Shown here: in pieces, positions 51,269 to 59,992 of the stretch
Numbering within the stretch: position 1 is the stretch's first letter
How the letters are laid out: each line of letters opens with the position of its first letter
Source: Luteimonas sp. 8-5
GTDB taxonomy: Bacteria; Pseudomonadota; Gammaproteobacteria; Xanthomonadales; Xanthomonadaceae
DNA: 64,000 nt
Reading direction: 5' to 3'
NCBI RefSeq assembly: GCF_029763755.1
Contig: NZ_JARUVM010000007.1
Coordinates: 48,915-112,914, forward strand
Translations under genes and position numbers: made by a program
The notes under the pieces: model-generated
Database searches by the model: none
What the model saw: the letters and a program-made list of their open reading frames with translations, nothing else
Told to the model about the DNA's origin: nothing

Positions 51269-52720
51269 ATGAGCCACTACGACGCCCGTTCAGCCGCCCG
51301 CCCGCAGCCCGACCAGCCGATGGTCGACATCGCCGACTATGTGGTCGACTACCGGATCGAGTCGCAGGAGGCCTACGACACCGCCCGCTACATGCTGCTC
51401 GATTCGCTGGCCTGCGCGATGCTGGCGATGAAGTTCGAGGGCTGCGTGAAGCACCTGGGCCCCATCGTCCCCGGCGCGACCCTGCCCGGCGGCGCCACCG
51501 TCCCCGGCACCAACTTCGAACTCGACCCGGTCCAGGCCGCCTTCAACATCGGCACCCAGGTGCGCTGGCTCGACTTCAACGACACCTGGCTGGCGGCCGA
51601 ATGGGGCCACCCCTCCGACAACCTCGGCGCGATCCTGGCCGTGGCCGACTGGAAGAGCCGCAAGGAACTGCGCGACGGCGGACAGCCGATGACCGTGCGC
51701 GACGTGCTCACCGCCGCGATCAAGGCCCACGAGATCCAGGGTTGCTACGCACTGAAGAACTCCTTCAACCGCGTCGGCATGGACCACGTGATCCTGGTGC
51801 GCCTGGCGTCCACCGCCGTGGCCACGGCCATGCTCGGCGGCGGCAAGGACGAGATCGTGACCGCGGTGTCGCACAGCTGGATCGACCACGGCGTGCTGCG
51901 CACCTACCGCCAGGCGCCCACCACCGGCCCGCGCAAGAGCTGGGCCGCCGGCGACGCCTGCCGGCGCGCCGTGACCCATGCGCTCAACGCCGTGGACAAG
52001 CAGGTCGTCGGCTATCCGAGCGCGCTCAGCGCCAAGACCTGGGGCTTCTACGACGTGGCGTTCGGCGGCAAGCCGTTCGAGTTCGAGCGCCCGTTCGGCA
52101 GCTACGTCATGGAGAACGTGCTGTTCAAGATCAGCTTCCCGGCCGAGTTCCACGCCCAGACCGCGGTCGAGTGCGCGATGAAGCTGCACCCCCTGGTCAA
52201 GGACCGCATCGAGGACATCGAGCGCATCGAGATCCGGACCCAGGAAGCCGGCGTGCGCATCATCGACAAGACCGGCCCGCTGGCCAACTACGCCGACCGC
52301 GACCACTGCATCCAGTACATGGTGGCAGTGCCGCTGATCTTCGGCCGCCTCACCGCCGACGACTACAACGACGACGTCGCCGCCGACCCGCGCATCGACG
52401 CCCTGCGGGCGAAGATGGTGGTTGCCGAGAACCCGCAGTTCACCCGCGACTACTTCGATCCCGAAAAGCGCTACATCGGCAATTCGGTCCAGGTGTTCTT
52501 CAAGGACGGCAGCTCGACCGACCTGGTCTCGATCGATTACCCCATCGGCCACCGCCGCCGCCGCGCGGAGGGAATCCCGGTGCTGATGGCCAAGTGCGAG
52601 GCGGCCCTGCGCGGCCACCTGCCGGCCGGCCAGGTCGACCGGATCATGGCCCTGGCGGCCGAGCCGGCAAAGCTGGACGCCCTTACGGTCGACCAGTTCA
52701 TGAACCTGTATAGGGTGTAA
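51269..52720 (+). CDS. prpD: MmgE/PrpD family 2-methylcitrate dehydratase
   Basis: The 483-residue protein is a MmgE/PrpD member, and its long form (LACAMLAMKFEGC; GTQVRWLDFNDTWLAAEWGHPSDN) matches PrpD. PrpD dehydrates 2-methylcitrate in propionate oxidation. Here it stands alone, without prpB, prpC or acnD, so the pathway assignment is less sure and a different 2-hydroxyacid is possible. I start at the ATG at 51269. It lies 171 bases before ompA-like gene. Confidence 0.85.
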   Translation: MSHYDARSAARPQPDQPMVDIADYVVDYRIESQEAYDTARYMLLDSLACAMLAMKFEGCVKHLGPIVPGATLPGGATVPGTNFELDPVQAAFNIGTQVRWLDFNDTWLAAEWGHPSDNLGAILAVADWKSRKELRDGGQPMTVRDVLTAAIKAHEIQGCYALKNSFNRVGMDHVILVRLASTAVATAMLGGGKDEIVTAVSHSWIDHGVLRTYRQAPTTGPRKSWAAGDACRRAVTHALNAVDKQVVGYPSALSAKTWGFYDVAFGGKPFEFERPFGSYVMENVLFKISFPAEFHAQTAVECAMKLHPLVKDRIEDIERIEIRTQEAGVRIIDKTGPLANYADRDHCIQYMVAVPLIFGRLTADDYNDDVAADPRIDALRAKMVVAENPQFTRDYFDPEKRYIGNSVQVFFKDGSSTDLVSIDYPIGHRRRRAEGIPVLMAKCEAALRGHLPAGQVDRIMALAAEPAKLDALTVDQFMNLYRV

Positions 52721-52891
52721 AATGGCGCTTCCCGAGGGCTGCACCGGCCATCCGGAATAGCCCCCAACTGTTAGGGTAGCGTTAACAAGGGCTTCACGCG
52801 GGCGGCATTAACCTGCGCTGGATGGCGTGCGGGACGGCCGTCCATTCAGAACCACGCTGCAAATGTTTTCTTACCGATCAAGGAGCTGAAC

Positions 52892-54001
52892 ATGAATAAG
52901 AAACTGCTCTGCGCTGCCCTGATTGCCGGGCTGGGCGTGGCACAGGCCGCTTCCGCGCAGGAGTTCGACGACCGCTGGTACGTCGCCGGCAGCGTTGGCA
53001 TGAACATCCAGGACAGCGACCGCAACACCGAGTCCACCTTCGCCGAAACCCTGGGCTTCGGCCGCTTCCTGAGCCCGAACTGGTCGCTCGAAGCCGAACT
53101 GAACTACCAGAACCCGTCGAAGGAAGGGCAGCCGGGCCTGTGGTGGAGCCAGTACGGCGTGTCCGCCGATGCACGCTACCACTTCCGTGACGCCGACGCC
53201 GCCTGGTGGCCGTACGTGCGCATGGGCCTGGGCTGGCAGCGCCACGAAGAGGAATACATCAGCCTGAACCCGGCCGTGCCGGACGGCGGCTATCCGTACC
53301 AACACGAGGATTCCAACCTCGCCGCCAACCTCGGCGTCGGCCTGCAGTTCGACTTCGGTCGCGTGGACCTGCGCACCGAGCTGGGCACCCGCGTCGACTT
53401 CGACGACGTCCAGGCCACTGCCGGTCCGCAGGAAGACTACTTCTCCGACATCCTGGCCTCGCTGGGCATGACCATCGCCCTCGGCCCGGAGCCGGTCGCC
53501 CCGGTCGCCCCTGCGCCGGAGCCGGTCGCCCCGAGCTGCGCCGACATGGACGACGACGGCGACGGCGTCAACAACTGCGACGACAAGTGCCCCGGTTCGC
53601 AGGCTGGCCAGACCATCGGTCCGGACGGCTGCCCGGTGCCGGTCTCGATCGACCTGAAGGGCGTGAACTTCGACTTCGACAAGTCGACCCTGCGTCCCGA
53701 CGCGGTCGCGATCCTCGACGAGGCCGTCGAGATCCTGAAGCGCTACCCCGACCTGCGCGTCGAGGTTGCCGGCCACACCGACGCCATCGGTACCGACGCC
53801 TACAACCAGGGCCTGTCCGAGCGTCGCGCGCGCGCCGTGTACGACTACCTGACCGGCAACGGCATCGACGCCTCGCGCATGGTGGGCCCGAACGGTTACG
53901 GCGAGAGCCGCCCGATCGCGCCGAACACCAACGAGGACGGTTCCGACAATCCGGAAGGCCGTGCGCAGAACCGCCGCACCGAGCTGAACGTCCAGAACTG
54001 A
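52892..54001 (+). CDS. OmpA family outer membrane protein
   Basis: The 369-residue protein has a signal peptide (NKKLLCAALIAGLGVAQAAS), an eight-strand-barrel-like N-domain (about 25-195), a Pro/Ala and TSP3-type calcium-binding segment (DMDDDGDGVNNCDDKCPGS, near 220-240), and a C-terminal OmpA peptidoglycan-binding domain (LSERRARAVYDYL and NRRTELNV). It links outer membrane and cell wall. A strong AGGAG (52880) precedes the start. The promoter is not clear; the 171-base spacer looks AT-moderate. Confidence 0.93.
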   Translation: MNKKLLCAALIAGLGVAQAASAQEFDDRWYVAGSVGMNIQDSDRNTESTFAETLGFGRFLSPNWSLEAELNYQNPSKEGQPGLWWSQYGVSADARYHFRDADAAWWPYVRMGLGWQRHEEEYISLNPAVPDGGYPYQHEDSNLAANLGVGLQFDFGRVDLRTELGTRVDFDDVQATAGPQEDYFSDILASLGMTIALGPEPVAPVAPAPEPVAPSCADMDDDGDGVNNCDDKCPGSQAGQTIGPDGCPVPVSIDLKGVNFDFDKSTLRPDAVAILDEAVEILKRYPDLRVEVAGHTDAIGTDAYNQGLSERRARAVYDYLTGNGIDASRMVGPNGYGESRPIAPNTNEDGSDNPEGRAQNRRTELNVQN

Positions 54002-54023
54002 TCGGACGCAACGCTGTGAACGG

Positions 54024-54054
54024 AAGCCCGGCATCACGCCGGGCTTCTTTTTTT
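54024..54054 (+). terminator. Rho-independent terminator after the ompA-like gene
   Basis: Stem AAGCCCGGC (54024-54032) pairs with GCCGGGCTT (54038-54046) across ATCAC, followed by a T-run (54048-54054). Confidence 0.9.
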
Positions 54055-54092
54055 GTCCTACACTCGGCCACGGTCGAGAACGAGGGCAGGCG

Positions 54093-54659
54093 ATGCGCAA
54101 GGGCGCGATGATGTTTTGCGGCAGCGTGGCGCTCGCCGCCCTGGTGTTCCCCGAGGTGGTGTCGGCTGCCACCTGTCCGGCGCCGGCGCCGGCGTCGATG
54201 GCGAACGATCCGCTGCACGGCGGGCCGATCGCGCCGGTCGCAGCCGAGCTCGCCGACGCGGGCAATCCGCTGGGAATTCCCGGCAGCGTGCTGGCCCAGG
54301 CGTTCGATGCATCGCAATCGCTCGACCAGGTGCTGCTGCGGATCCGCATCGAAGCCTGCCGCGACGTCGCGATCGCGACACCCGCCCCCGGCGTGCTGGA
54401 CCCCGACAACCCCGCCGCGTACAAGCCGCGTACCGAATTCGACAATACGCCGTGGCGCTTCAACATGAGCCAGGACGGCAAGAACATGACCGCCGACGAA
54501 TTCAGCGCCTGGATGCAGTCGCGCGGCGTGCGCGTCGCCCGCGGCGCAGCGCCGGCGCCGGTGCCGGCCGGGGCCACGGAAGCGATCGAAGCGACCGAGC
54601 CAGCGGCGCCCGCCGAGCCGGTGACGACACCGAAGATCGCGGAGCCCGAGGCTGAGTAA
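54093..54659 (+). CDS. Unknown exported protein
   Basis: I do not recognise this 188-residue protein. It has a signal peptide (MMFCGSVALAALVFPEVVSA), a compact middle with two cysteines (TCPAPAP, EACRDVA), and an Ala/Pro/Glu-rich C-terminal tail. A tail of this kind may reach through the envelope. It overlaps the start of the pseudouridine synthase gene by 8 bases, so the two are probably coupled. Confidence 0.45.
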   Translation: MRKGAMMFCGSVALAALVFPEVVSAATCPAPAPASMANDPLHGGPIAPVAAELADAGNPLGIPGSVLAQAFDASQSLDQVLLRIRIEACRDVAIATPAPGVLDPDNPAAYKPRTEFDNTPWRFNMSQDGKNMTADEFSAWMQSRGVRVARGAAPAPVPAGATEAIEATEPAAPAEPVTTPKIAEPEAE

Positions 54660-55368
54660 GGCGCCGCGCCACGGGCTGGCGCGCGCGTTGTCCAGGCGCG
54701 GCGTGTGTTCGCGCAAGGTGGCCGCCGAATGGATCGCGGCAGGGCGGGTCAGCGTCGACGGGCGCGTGGTCCGCGATCCCGAATTCCCGACCACGCCGGA
54801 GACGGTCATCGTCGTCGACGGCGACGCCCGGCGGGAACACGCTCCGGTCCATCTGCTGTTGAACAAGCCGCGTGGCCTGGTGACCACCACCAGCGACGAG
54901 CACGGCCGCGACACCGTCTACCGCTGCTTCGACGGAGCGGAATTGCCGTGGATCGCGCCCGTCGGGCGCCTGGACAAGGCCAGCGAAGGCCTGCTGCTGT
55001 TCAGCAACGATCCGCGCTGGGCGGCGCGCATCACCGATCCGGAAACGGGCCCGGACAAGACCTACCACGTGCAGGTCGACACCATCCCCGGCGATGCGCT
55101 ACTGGCCGCGCTGGTCGAAGGCGTCGACGCCGACGGCGCACGCCTGCGCGCGAAGTCGGCGAGGCTGCTGCGCAGCGGCACGAAGAACGCCTGGCTGGAG
55201 ATCGTCCTCGGCGAAGGCCGCAACCGCCAGATCCGCCGCCTCCTCTCCGCCTTCGATATCTCCGTGCTCCGCCTCGTCCGCACCGCCATCGGCCCCATCA
55301 CCCTCGGCGACCTCCCCAAAGGCGCCTGGCGCCACCTTTCGAGTGCGGAAGCGGAAGAGCTTTTTTAG
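54652..55368 (+). CDS. RsuA/RluB-family rRNA pseudouridine synthase, probable CTG start
   Basis: The 238-residue enzyme has an N-terminal S4 domain (LARALSRRGVCSRKVAAEW) and an RsuA-family catalytic domain with the Asp in PVGRLDKASEGLLL and the ending RNRQIRRLLSAF. It modifies a uridine of rRNA. The S4 domain is complete only if translation begins at CTG (54652), which has GGAG about 9 bases upstream. A TTG at 54688 would cut off its first helix (LARAL). The unknown upstream gene overlaps by 8 bases. The stop codon lies inside a 34-bp inverted repeat. Confidence 0.85.
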   Translation: MSKAPRHGLARALSRRGVCSRKVAAEWIAAGRVSVDGRVVRDPEFPTTPETVIVVDGDARREHAPVHLLLNKPRGLVTTTSDEHGRDTVYRCFDGAELPWIAPVGRLDKASEGLLLFSNDPRWAARITDPETGPDKTYHVQVDTIPGDALLAALVEGVDADGARLRAKSARLLRSGTKNAWLEIVLGEGRNRQIRRLLSAFDISVLRLVRTAIGPITLGDLPKGAWRHLSSAEAEELF

Positions 55369-55497
55369 CCACGGATTACACGGATGAACACGGATAAAGC
55401 AAAAGAATTAGTGGATCCTTGCGCGCCCTGATTACCTGCGCAACTGCTTCTTTGCTCTTGTCCTATCTGTGTTCATCCGTGTAATCCGTGGCTAAAA
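55363..55497. repeat. 34-bp inverted repeat, single mismatch (MITE- or REP-like)
   Basis: The left arm (55363-55396) and right arm (55464-55497) are reverse complements with one mismatch over 34 bases, enclosing 67 bases. The arm starts TTTTAGCCACGGATTACACG. Its GC is far lower than the surroundings. The element lies between convergent genes, and the left arm begins in the stop-codon region of the pseudouridine synthase. Confidence 0.85.
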
Positions 55498-55503
55498 CCG
55501 CTT

Positions 55504-56703
55504 TTACTGGATGACCTTGAGGTCGCGGCCGATGCGGGTGAAGGCGTCGATGGCGCGGTCGAGGTGCTCGCGGGTGTGGGCGGCGGAGATCTGGGTGCGG
55601 ATGCGCGCCTGGCCCTTGGGCACGACGGGGAAGAAGAAGCCGATCGCGTAGATGCCTTCGTCGAGCAGCCGGCGCGCGAATTCCTGCGCCAGCGGCGCAT
55701 CGTGCAGCATCACCGGGCAAATCGGATGCACGCCGGGCTTGATCTCGAAGCCGGCCGCCAGCATGCGCTCGCGGAAGTGCGCAGTGTTCGCGGCCAGGCG
55801 CTCGCGCAGCTCGCCGGCGCCGGCCAGCATCTCGAACGCCTTGATGCCCGCAGCGACGACGTGCGGCGGCAGCGAGTTGGAGAACAGGTAAGGACGCGAG
55901 CGCTGGCGCAGCAGTTCGATCACTTCCGCCTTTGCGGTGGTGAAGCCGCCGACCGCGCCGCCCATGGCCTTGCCCAGGGTGCCGGTGAAGATGTCGATGC
56001 GGTCCATCACGCCCTTGACCTCGGCCGAACCGCGCCCGGTGGCGCCGATGAAGCCGGTGGCATGACACTCGTCGATGTGCACCAGCGCGCCGTATTGCTT
56101 CGCCAGCGCGGTGATCCGGTCGAGCGGCGCGATGAAGCCGTCCATCGAGAACACGCCGTCGCTGGTGATCATGATGGTTTCGGCGCCGTCGGCGCGGGCC
56201 TGCTGCAGCTGCTTCTCCAGGTCGGCCATGTCGCAGTTGGCGTAGCGGTACCGCTTCGCCTTGCACAGGCGCACGCCGTCGATGATCGAGGCGTGGTTGA
56301 GCGCGTCGGAGATGATCGCGTCGTTCTCGCCCAGCAGCGGCTCGAACAGGCCGCCGTTGGCGTCGAAACAGGCTGCGTAAAGGATCGTGTCTTCGGTGCC
56401 GAAGAAGTCCGCGATGGTCTTCTCCAGCTGCTTGTGCAGGTCCTGCGTGCCGCAGATGAAGCGCACCGAGGCCATGCCGAAACCGTGCGTGTCCAGCGCC
56501 TCCTTGGCCGCCTGGATCATCGCCGGGTGGTCGGCGAGGCCCAGGTAGTTGTTGGCGCAGAAATTGAGCACAGTGCGCCCGTCCTCGAGGACGATCTCGG
56601 CCGCCTGTGGGCTGGTGATGATGCGCTCGGCCTTGAACAACCCGGCCTGCCGGATCTCCTCCAGGGTGGCCTGGTAACGCGCGGTCGCGCTGTTGCCGGT
56701 CAC
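55504..56703 (-). CDS. kbl: 2-amino-3-ketobutyrate CoA ligase
   Basis: The 399-residue PLP enzyme (glycine C-acetyltransferase) splits 2-amino-3-ketobutyrate with CoA to glycine and acetyl-CoA. The PLP lysine is in [15 protein letters not shown]; the acceptor motif [12 protein letters not shown] is present. It starts at a GTG (56703) that overlaps the tdh stop (GTGA), matching the E. coli length (398). With tdh it forms the threonine-to-glycine pathway. An inverted repeat lies just past its stop. Confidence 0.95.
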   Translation of the reverse strand: MTGNSATARYQATLEEIRQAGLFKAERIITSPQAAEIVLEDGRTVLNFCANNYLGLADHPAMIQAAKEALDTHGFGMASVRFICGTQDLHKQLEKTIADFFGTEDTILYAACFDANGGLFEPLLGENDAIISDALNHASIIDGVRLCKAKRYRYANCDMADLEKQLQQARADGAETIMITSDGVFSMDGFIAPLDRITALAKQYGALVHIDECHATGFIGATGRGSAEVKGVMDRIDIFTGTLGKAMGGAVGGFTTAKAEVIELLRQRSRPYLFSNSLPPHVVAAGIKAFEMLAGAGELRERLAANTAHFRERMLAAGFEIKPGVHPICPVMLHDAPLAQEFARRLLDEGIYAIGFFFPVVPKGQARIRTQISAAHTREHLDRAIDAFTRIGRDLKVIQ

Positions 56704-57734
56704 GTCCACGACAGCACCACCTTTCCGGCCTTGCCGGCTTCCATCAGGTCGAAGCCCTGCTGGAATTCGTCGATCGGGAGCTGGTGGGTCAGCACCTTGC
56801 CCAGCGGGAAACCGCCGAGCACCAGCTGCGTCATCTTGTACCAGGTCTCGTACATCTTGCGTCCGTAGATGCCGTGCAGGGTCAGGCCCTTGAAGATGAT
56901 GCGGTCCCAGTCCACGCCGGCGCCCTTGGGCATGATGCCGAGCATGGCGATGCGCCCGCCGTTGTACATGCAGTCGAGCATGTCGTTGAAGGCGCGCGGG
57001 TTGCCGCTCATCTCCAGGCCGACGTCGAAGCCTTCCATGTGCAGGTCGCTCATCACGTCCTTGAGCGATGTGTTGCTGACGTTGACCACGCGGGTGGCGC
57101 CCATGTCGGCCGCCAGCTTGAGGCGGTAGTCGTTGACGTCGGTGACCACCACGTTGCGCGCGCCGATGTGCTTGCAGATGCCTGCGGCGATGATGCCGAT
57201 CGGGCCGGCGCCGGTGATCAGCACGTCCTCGCCGACCACGTCGAACTCCAGCGCGCAGTGCGCGGCGTTGCCGTAGGGATCGAAGAACGCGGCCAGTTCC
57301 GAGGGGATCTGGTCGGGGATCGGCCACAGGTTGGTGGCCGGCATCACGATGTACTCGGCGAAGGCGCCGTCGCGGTTGACGCCGATGCCGATGGTGTTCG
57401 GGCACAGGTGCTGGCGGCCGCCGCGGCAGTTGCGGCAATGGCCGCAGACGATGTGGCCTTCGGCGGAAACGCGCTGGCCGACCTTGTACCCGGTCACGCC
57501 CGGGCCGAGATCGGCGATGCGGCCGACGAACTCATGCCCGATCACCAGGCCCGGCTCGATCGTGCGCTGGCTCCACTCGTCCCACAGGTAGATGTGCAGG
57601 TCGGTGCCGCAGATGGCGGTCTTCTCGACCTTGACCAGGACCTCGTTCGGCCCGGGCACCGGCACCGGCACGTCCTGCATCCAGATGCCCTTGCCGGGCT
57701 CGCGCTTGACCAGCGCCTTCATCGTCGAGGACAT
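56700..57734 (-). CDS. tdh: L-threonine 3-dehydrogenase
   Basis: The 344-residue zinc- and NAD-dependent dehydrogenase has the catalytic zinc [12 protein letters not shown], the four structural-zinc cysteines ([15 protein letters not shown]) and the NAD motif GAGPIG. It oxidises threonine to 2-amino-3-ketobutyrate. It is the first gene of tdh-kbl; a divergent promoter lies between it and the S46 gene (57735-57815). Confidence 0.97.
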   Translation of the reverse strand: MSSTMKALVKREPGKGIWMQDVPVPVPGPNEVLVKVEKTAICGTDLHIYLWDEWSQRTIEPGLVIGHEFVGRIADLGPGVTGYKVGQRVSAEGHIVCGHCRNCRGGRQHLCPNTIGIGVNRDGAFAEYIVMPATNLWPIPDQIPSELAAFFDPYGNAAHCALEFDVVGEDVLITGAGPIGIIAAGICKHIGARNVVVTDVNDYRLKLAADMGATRVVNVSNTSLKDVMSDLHMEGFDVGLEMSGNPRAFNDMLDCMYNGGRIAMLGIMPKGAGVDWDRIIFKGLTLHGIYGRKMYETWYKMTQLVLGGFPLGKVLTHQLPIDEFQQGFDLMEAGKAGKVVLSWT

Positions 57735-57815
57735 CCGTCGTTCCAGCCTTGGGAAGGCCCCCGATTATACGCGCGCGGCTATACTCGAACGGATTTTCCA
57801 ACCCGGAGCGACCCC

Positions 57816-59981
57816 ATGCGGCTGACCCTGAAAACCCTTGCATTCGCACTCGCGGCGTGCGCCGGCCCGGCCCTGGCGGGCGAGGGCATGTGGGTGCCGC
57901 AGCAGCTTCCCGAAATCGCCGGCCCGCTGCAGAAGGCCGGGCTGGAATTGCCGCCGGAACAGCTCGCCGACCTCACCGGCCAGCCAATGGGCGCGGTGGT
58001 CTCCCTGGGCGGTTGCACCGCCAGCTTCGTCTCCCCGCAAGGCCTGGTGGTGACCAACCACCACTGCGCGTACGGCAGCCTGCAGCTGAATTCCACGCCG
58101 GAGAACAACCTGATCGAGACCGGCTTCAATGCCGCGACGCTGGGCGACGAACTGTCGGGGGGTCCGAACGCGCGCATCTACGTGCTCGACTCGATCCAGG
58201 ACGTCACCGCGCAGGCCAGGGCCGCCATTGCCTCCGCCAAGGATGCGCCGGGCCGCACGGCCGCGCTGGAGAAGCTGAGCAAGCAGCTCGTTTCCGAATG
58301 CGAAGCCGAAGCCGGTTTCCGTTGCCGCTTCTACAGCTTCTCCGGCGGCAACACCTATCGCCTGTTCCGCAACCTCGAGATCCGCGACGTACGCATCGTC
58401 AACGCGCCGCCGCAGAGCATCGGCGCCTACGGCGGCGACATCGACAACTGGATGTGGCCGCGCCACACCGGCGACTACAGCTTCCTGCGCGCCTATGTCG
58501 GCAAGGACGGCAAGCCGGCGGCCTACTCCGAGGACAACGTCCCGTACCAGCCGAAGCACTGGCTGCGAATCGCCAGCCAGCCGCTGGAAACCGGCGATTT
58601 CGTGATGGTGGCCGGTTACCCGGGCCGCACCTCGCGCTACGCGCTGGCCAGCGAGTTCGACCAGACGGCGCAGTGGGCCTACCCGATGGTGGTGAAGCAC
58701 TACGGCAAGCTGATCGAGCTGGTCGAAGCCGCCGGTGCAAGGGACGAGGACATCAAGGTCAAGTACGCCAGCACCGTCAAGGGTTGGCACAACGTGGTCA
58801 AGAACTACAGCGGCCAGCTCGACGGCTTCCAGCGCATCGACGCGAGCGCGCGCAAGCATGCGGAAGAGGAAGCAGTGCTGGCCTGGCTGAAGGGTCAGGA
58901 CGAGGCGGGCGCGCCGGCGCTGGCCGCGCATGCGCGCCTGCTGGAACTGCAGGCGCAGGAAGCCGCCACCCGCGACCGCGATTTCGTGTTCGGCCAGTTG
59001 CGCCGCACCGGCGTCATCGGCACCGCCAGCTCGTTGTACCGCCTGGCGATCGAGAAGCAGAAGCCCGATGCCGAGCGCGAGCCTGGTTACCAGGAGCGGG
59101 ACCTGCCGTCGATCGAAGGCGCGATGAAGCAGATGGAGCGCCGCCATGCACCGGCGATGGATCGCCAGTTGCAGGCGTACTGGCTGCGCGAATACGTGAA
59201 GCTGCCGGCCGACCAGCACGTGGCCGCCCTCGACGAATGGCTCGGCGGCAACGATGACGCCGCCATCGACGCCGCGCTCGAGCGCCTTTCCGGTACGGGC
59301 CTGGGAACGCTCGAGAATCGCATGGCCCTGCTGCAGGCCGACCGCGCCGCGTTCGAGTCCAGCAAGGACCCGGCCGTGCAGCTTGCGGTCGCGCTGATGC
59401 CGACGGTGCTGGAGATGGAAGCACAGCAGAAGGCGCGCGAAGGCGATGAACTGCTGGCCCGCCCGCTGGTCCTGCAGGCCGTGGCCGACTACAAGGCCAG
59501 CCAGGGCGAGTTCGTCTATCCGGACGCCAACTCCTCGCTGCGCATCACCTTCGGCAACGTGCAGGGCTACACCAAGCTCGACGGCACCCGCGATGCACCG
59601 TTCACCACCGTCGAGCAGATGGCCGCCAAGGCCACCGGCGAGGAGCCCTTCGACGCGCCGCAGGTGCTGCTGGACGCGGTGAAAGCGAAGCAATACGGCG
59701 ACCACGCCGACAAGGCGCTGGGCACCGTGCCGGTCAATTTCACCGCCGACCTGGACATCACCGGCGGTAACTCCGGCTCGCCGGTGCTCGACGCGCGCGG
59801 CGACCTGGTCGGCCTGGTGTTCGACATGAACTGGGAGGCGGTGGTTTCCAACTGGGTGTTCGACGCCGACATGACCCGCGTGATCGCGATGGATGCGCGC
59901 TACATGTGGTGGATCCTGGACGAAGTACTGCCGGCGCCGCGCCTGGTCGCCGAGCTCGACGCCGCCAACAAGACCGAATAA
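57816..59981 (+). CDS. S46 family dipeptidyl-peptidase (paralogue 1)
   Basis: The 721-residue periplasmic serine peptidase has a signal peptide (RLTLKTLAFALAACAGPALA), the histidine region TNHHCAYG (His82/83), Asp220 in HTGDYSF and Ser653 in GGNSGSPV. S46 enzymes (DPP7, DPP11, DAP BII) cut dipeptides from N-termini. The residue 18 after Ser653, which sets S1 preference (Gly in DPP7, Arg in DPP11), is methionine here (FDMNWE). It starts at 57816; a paralogue follows after 11 bases. Confidence 0.93.
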   Translation: MRLTLKTLAFALAACAGPALAGEGMWVPQQLPEIAGPLQKAGLELPPEQLADLTGQPMGAVVSLGGCTASFVSPQGLVVTNHHCAYGSLQLNSTPENNLIETGFNAATLGDELSGGPNARIYVLDSIQDVTAQARAAIASAKDAPGRTAALEKLSKQLVSECEAEAGFRCRFYSFSGGNTYRLFRNLEIRDVRIVNAPPQSIGAYGGDIDNWMWPRHTGDYSFLRAYVGKDGKPAAYSEDNVPYQPKHWLRIASQPLETGDFVMVAGYPGRTSRYALASEFDQTAQWAYPMVVKHYGKLIELVEAAGARDEDIKVKYASTVKGWHNVVKNYSGQLDGFQRIDASARKHAEEEAVLAWLKGQDEAGAPALAAHARLLELQAQEAATRDRDFVFGQLRRTGVIGTASSLYRLAIEKQKPDAEREPGYQERDLPSIEGAMKQMERRHAPAMDRQLQAYWLREYVKLPADQHVAALDEWLGGNDDAAIDAALERLSGTGLGTLENRMALLQADRAAFESSKDPAVQLAVALMPTVLEMEAQQKAREGDELLARPLVLQAVADYKASQGEFVYPDANSSLRITFGNVQGYTKLDGTRDAPFTTVEQMAAKATGEEPFDAPQVLLDAVKAKQYGDHADKALGTVPVNFTADLDITGGNSGSPVLDARGDLVGLVFDMNWEAVVSNWVFDADMTRVIAMDARYMWWILDEVLPAPRLVAELDAANKTE

Positions 59982-59992
59982 GGACTGGACGC

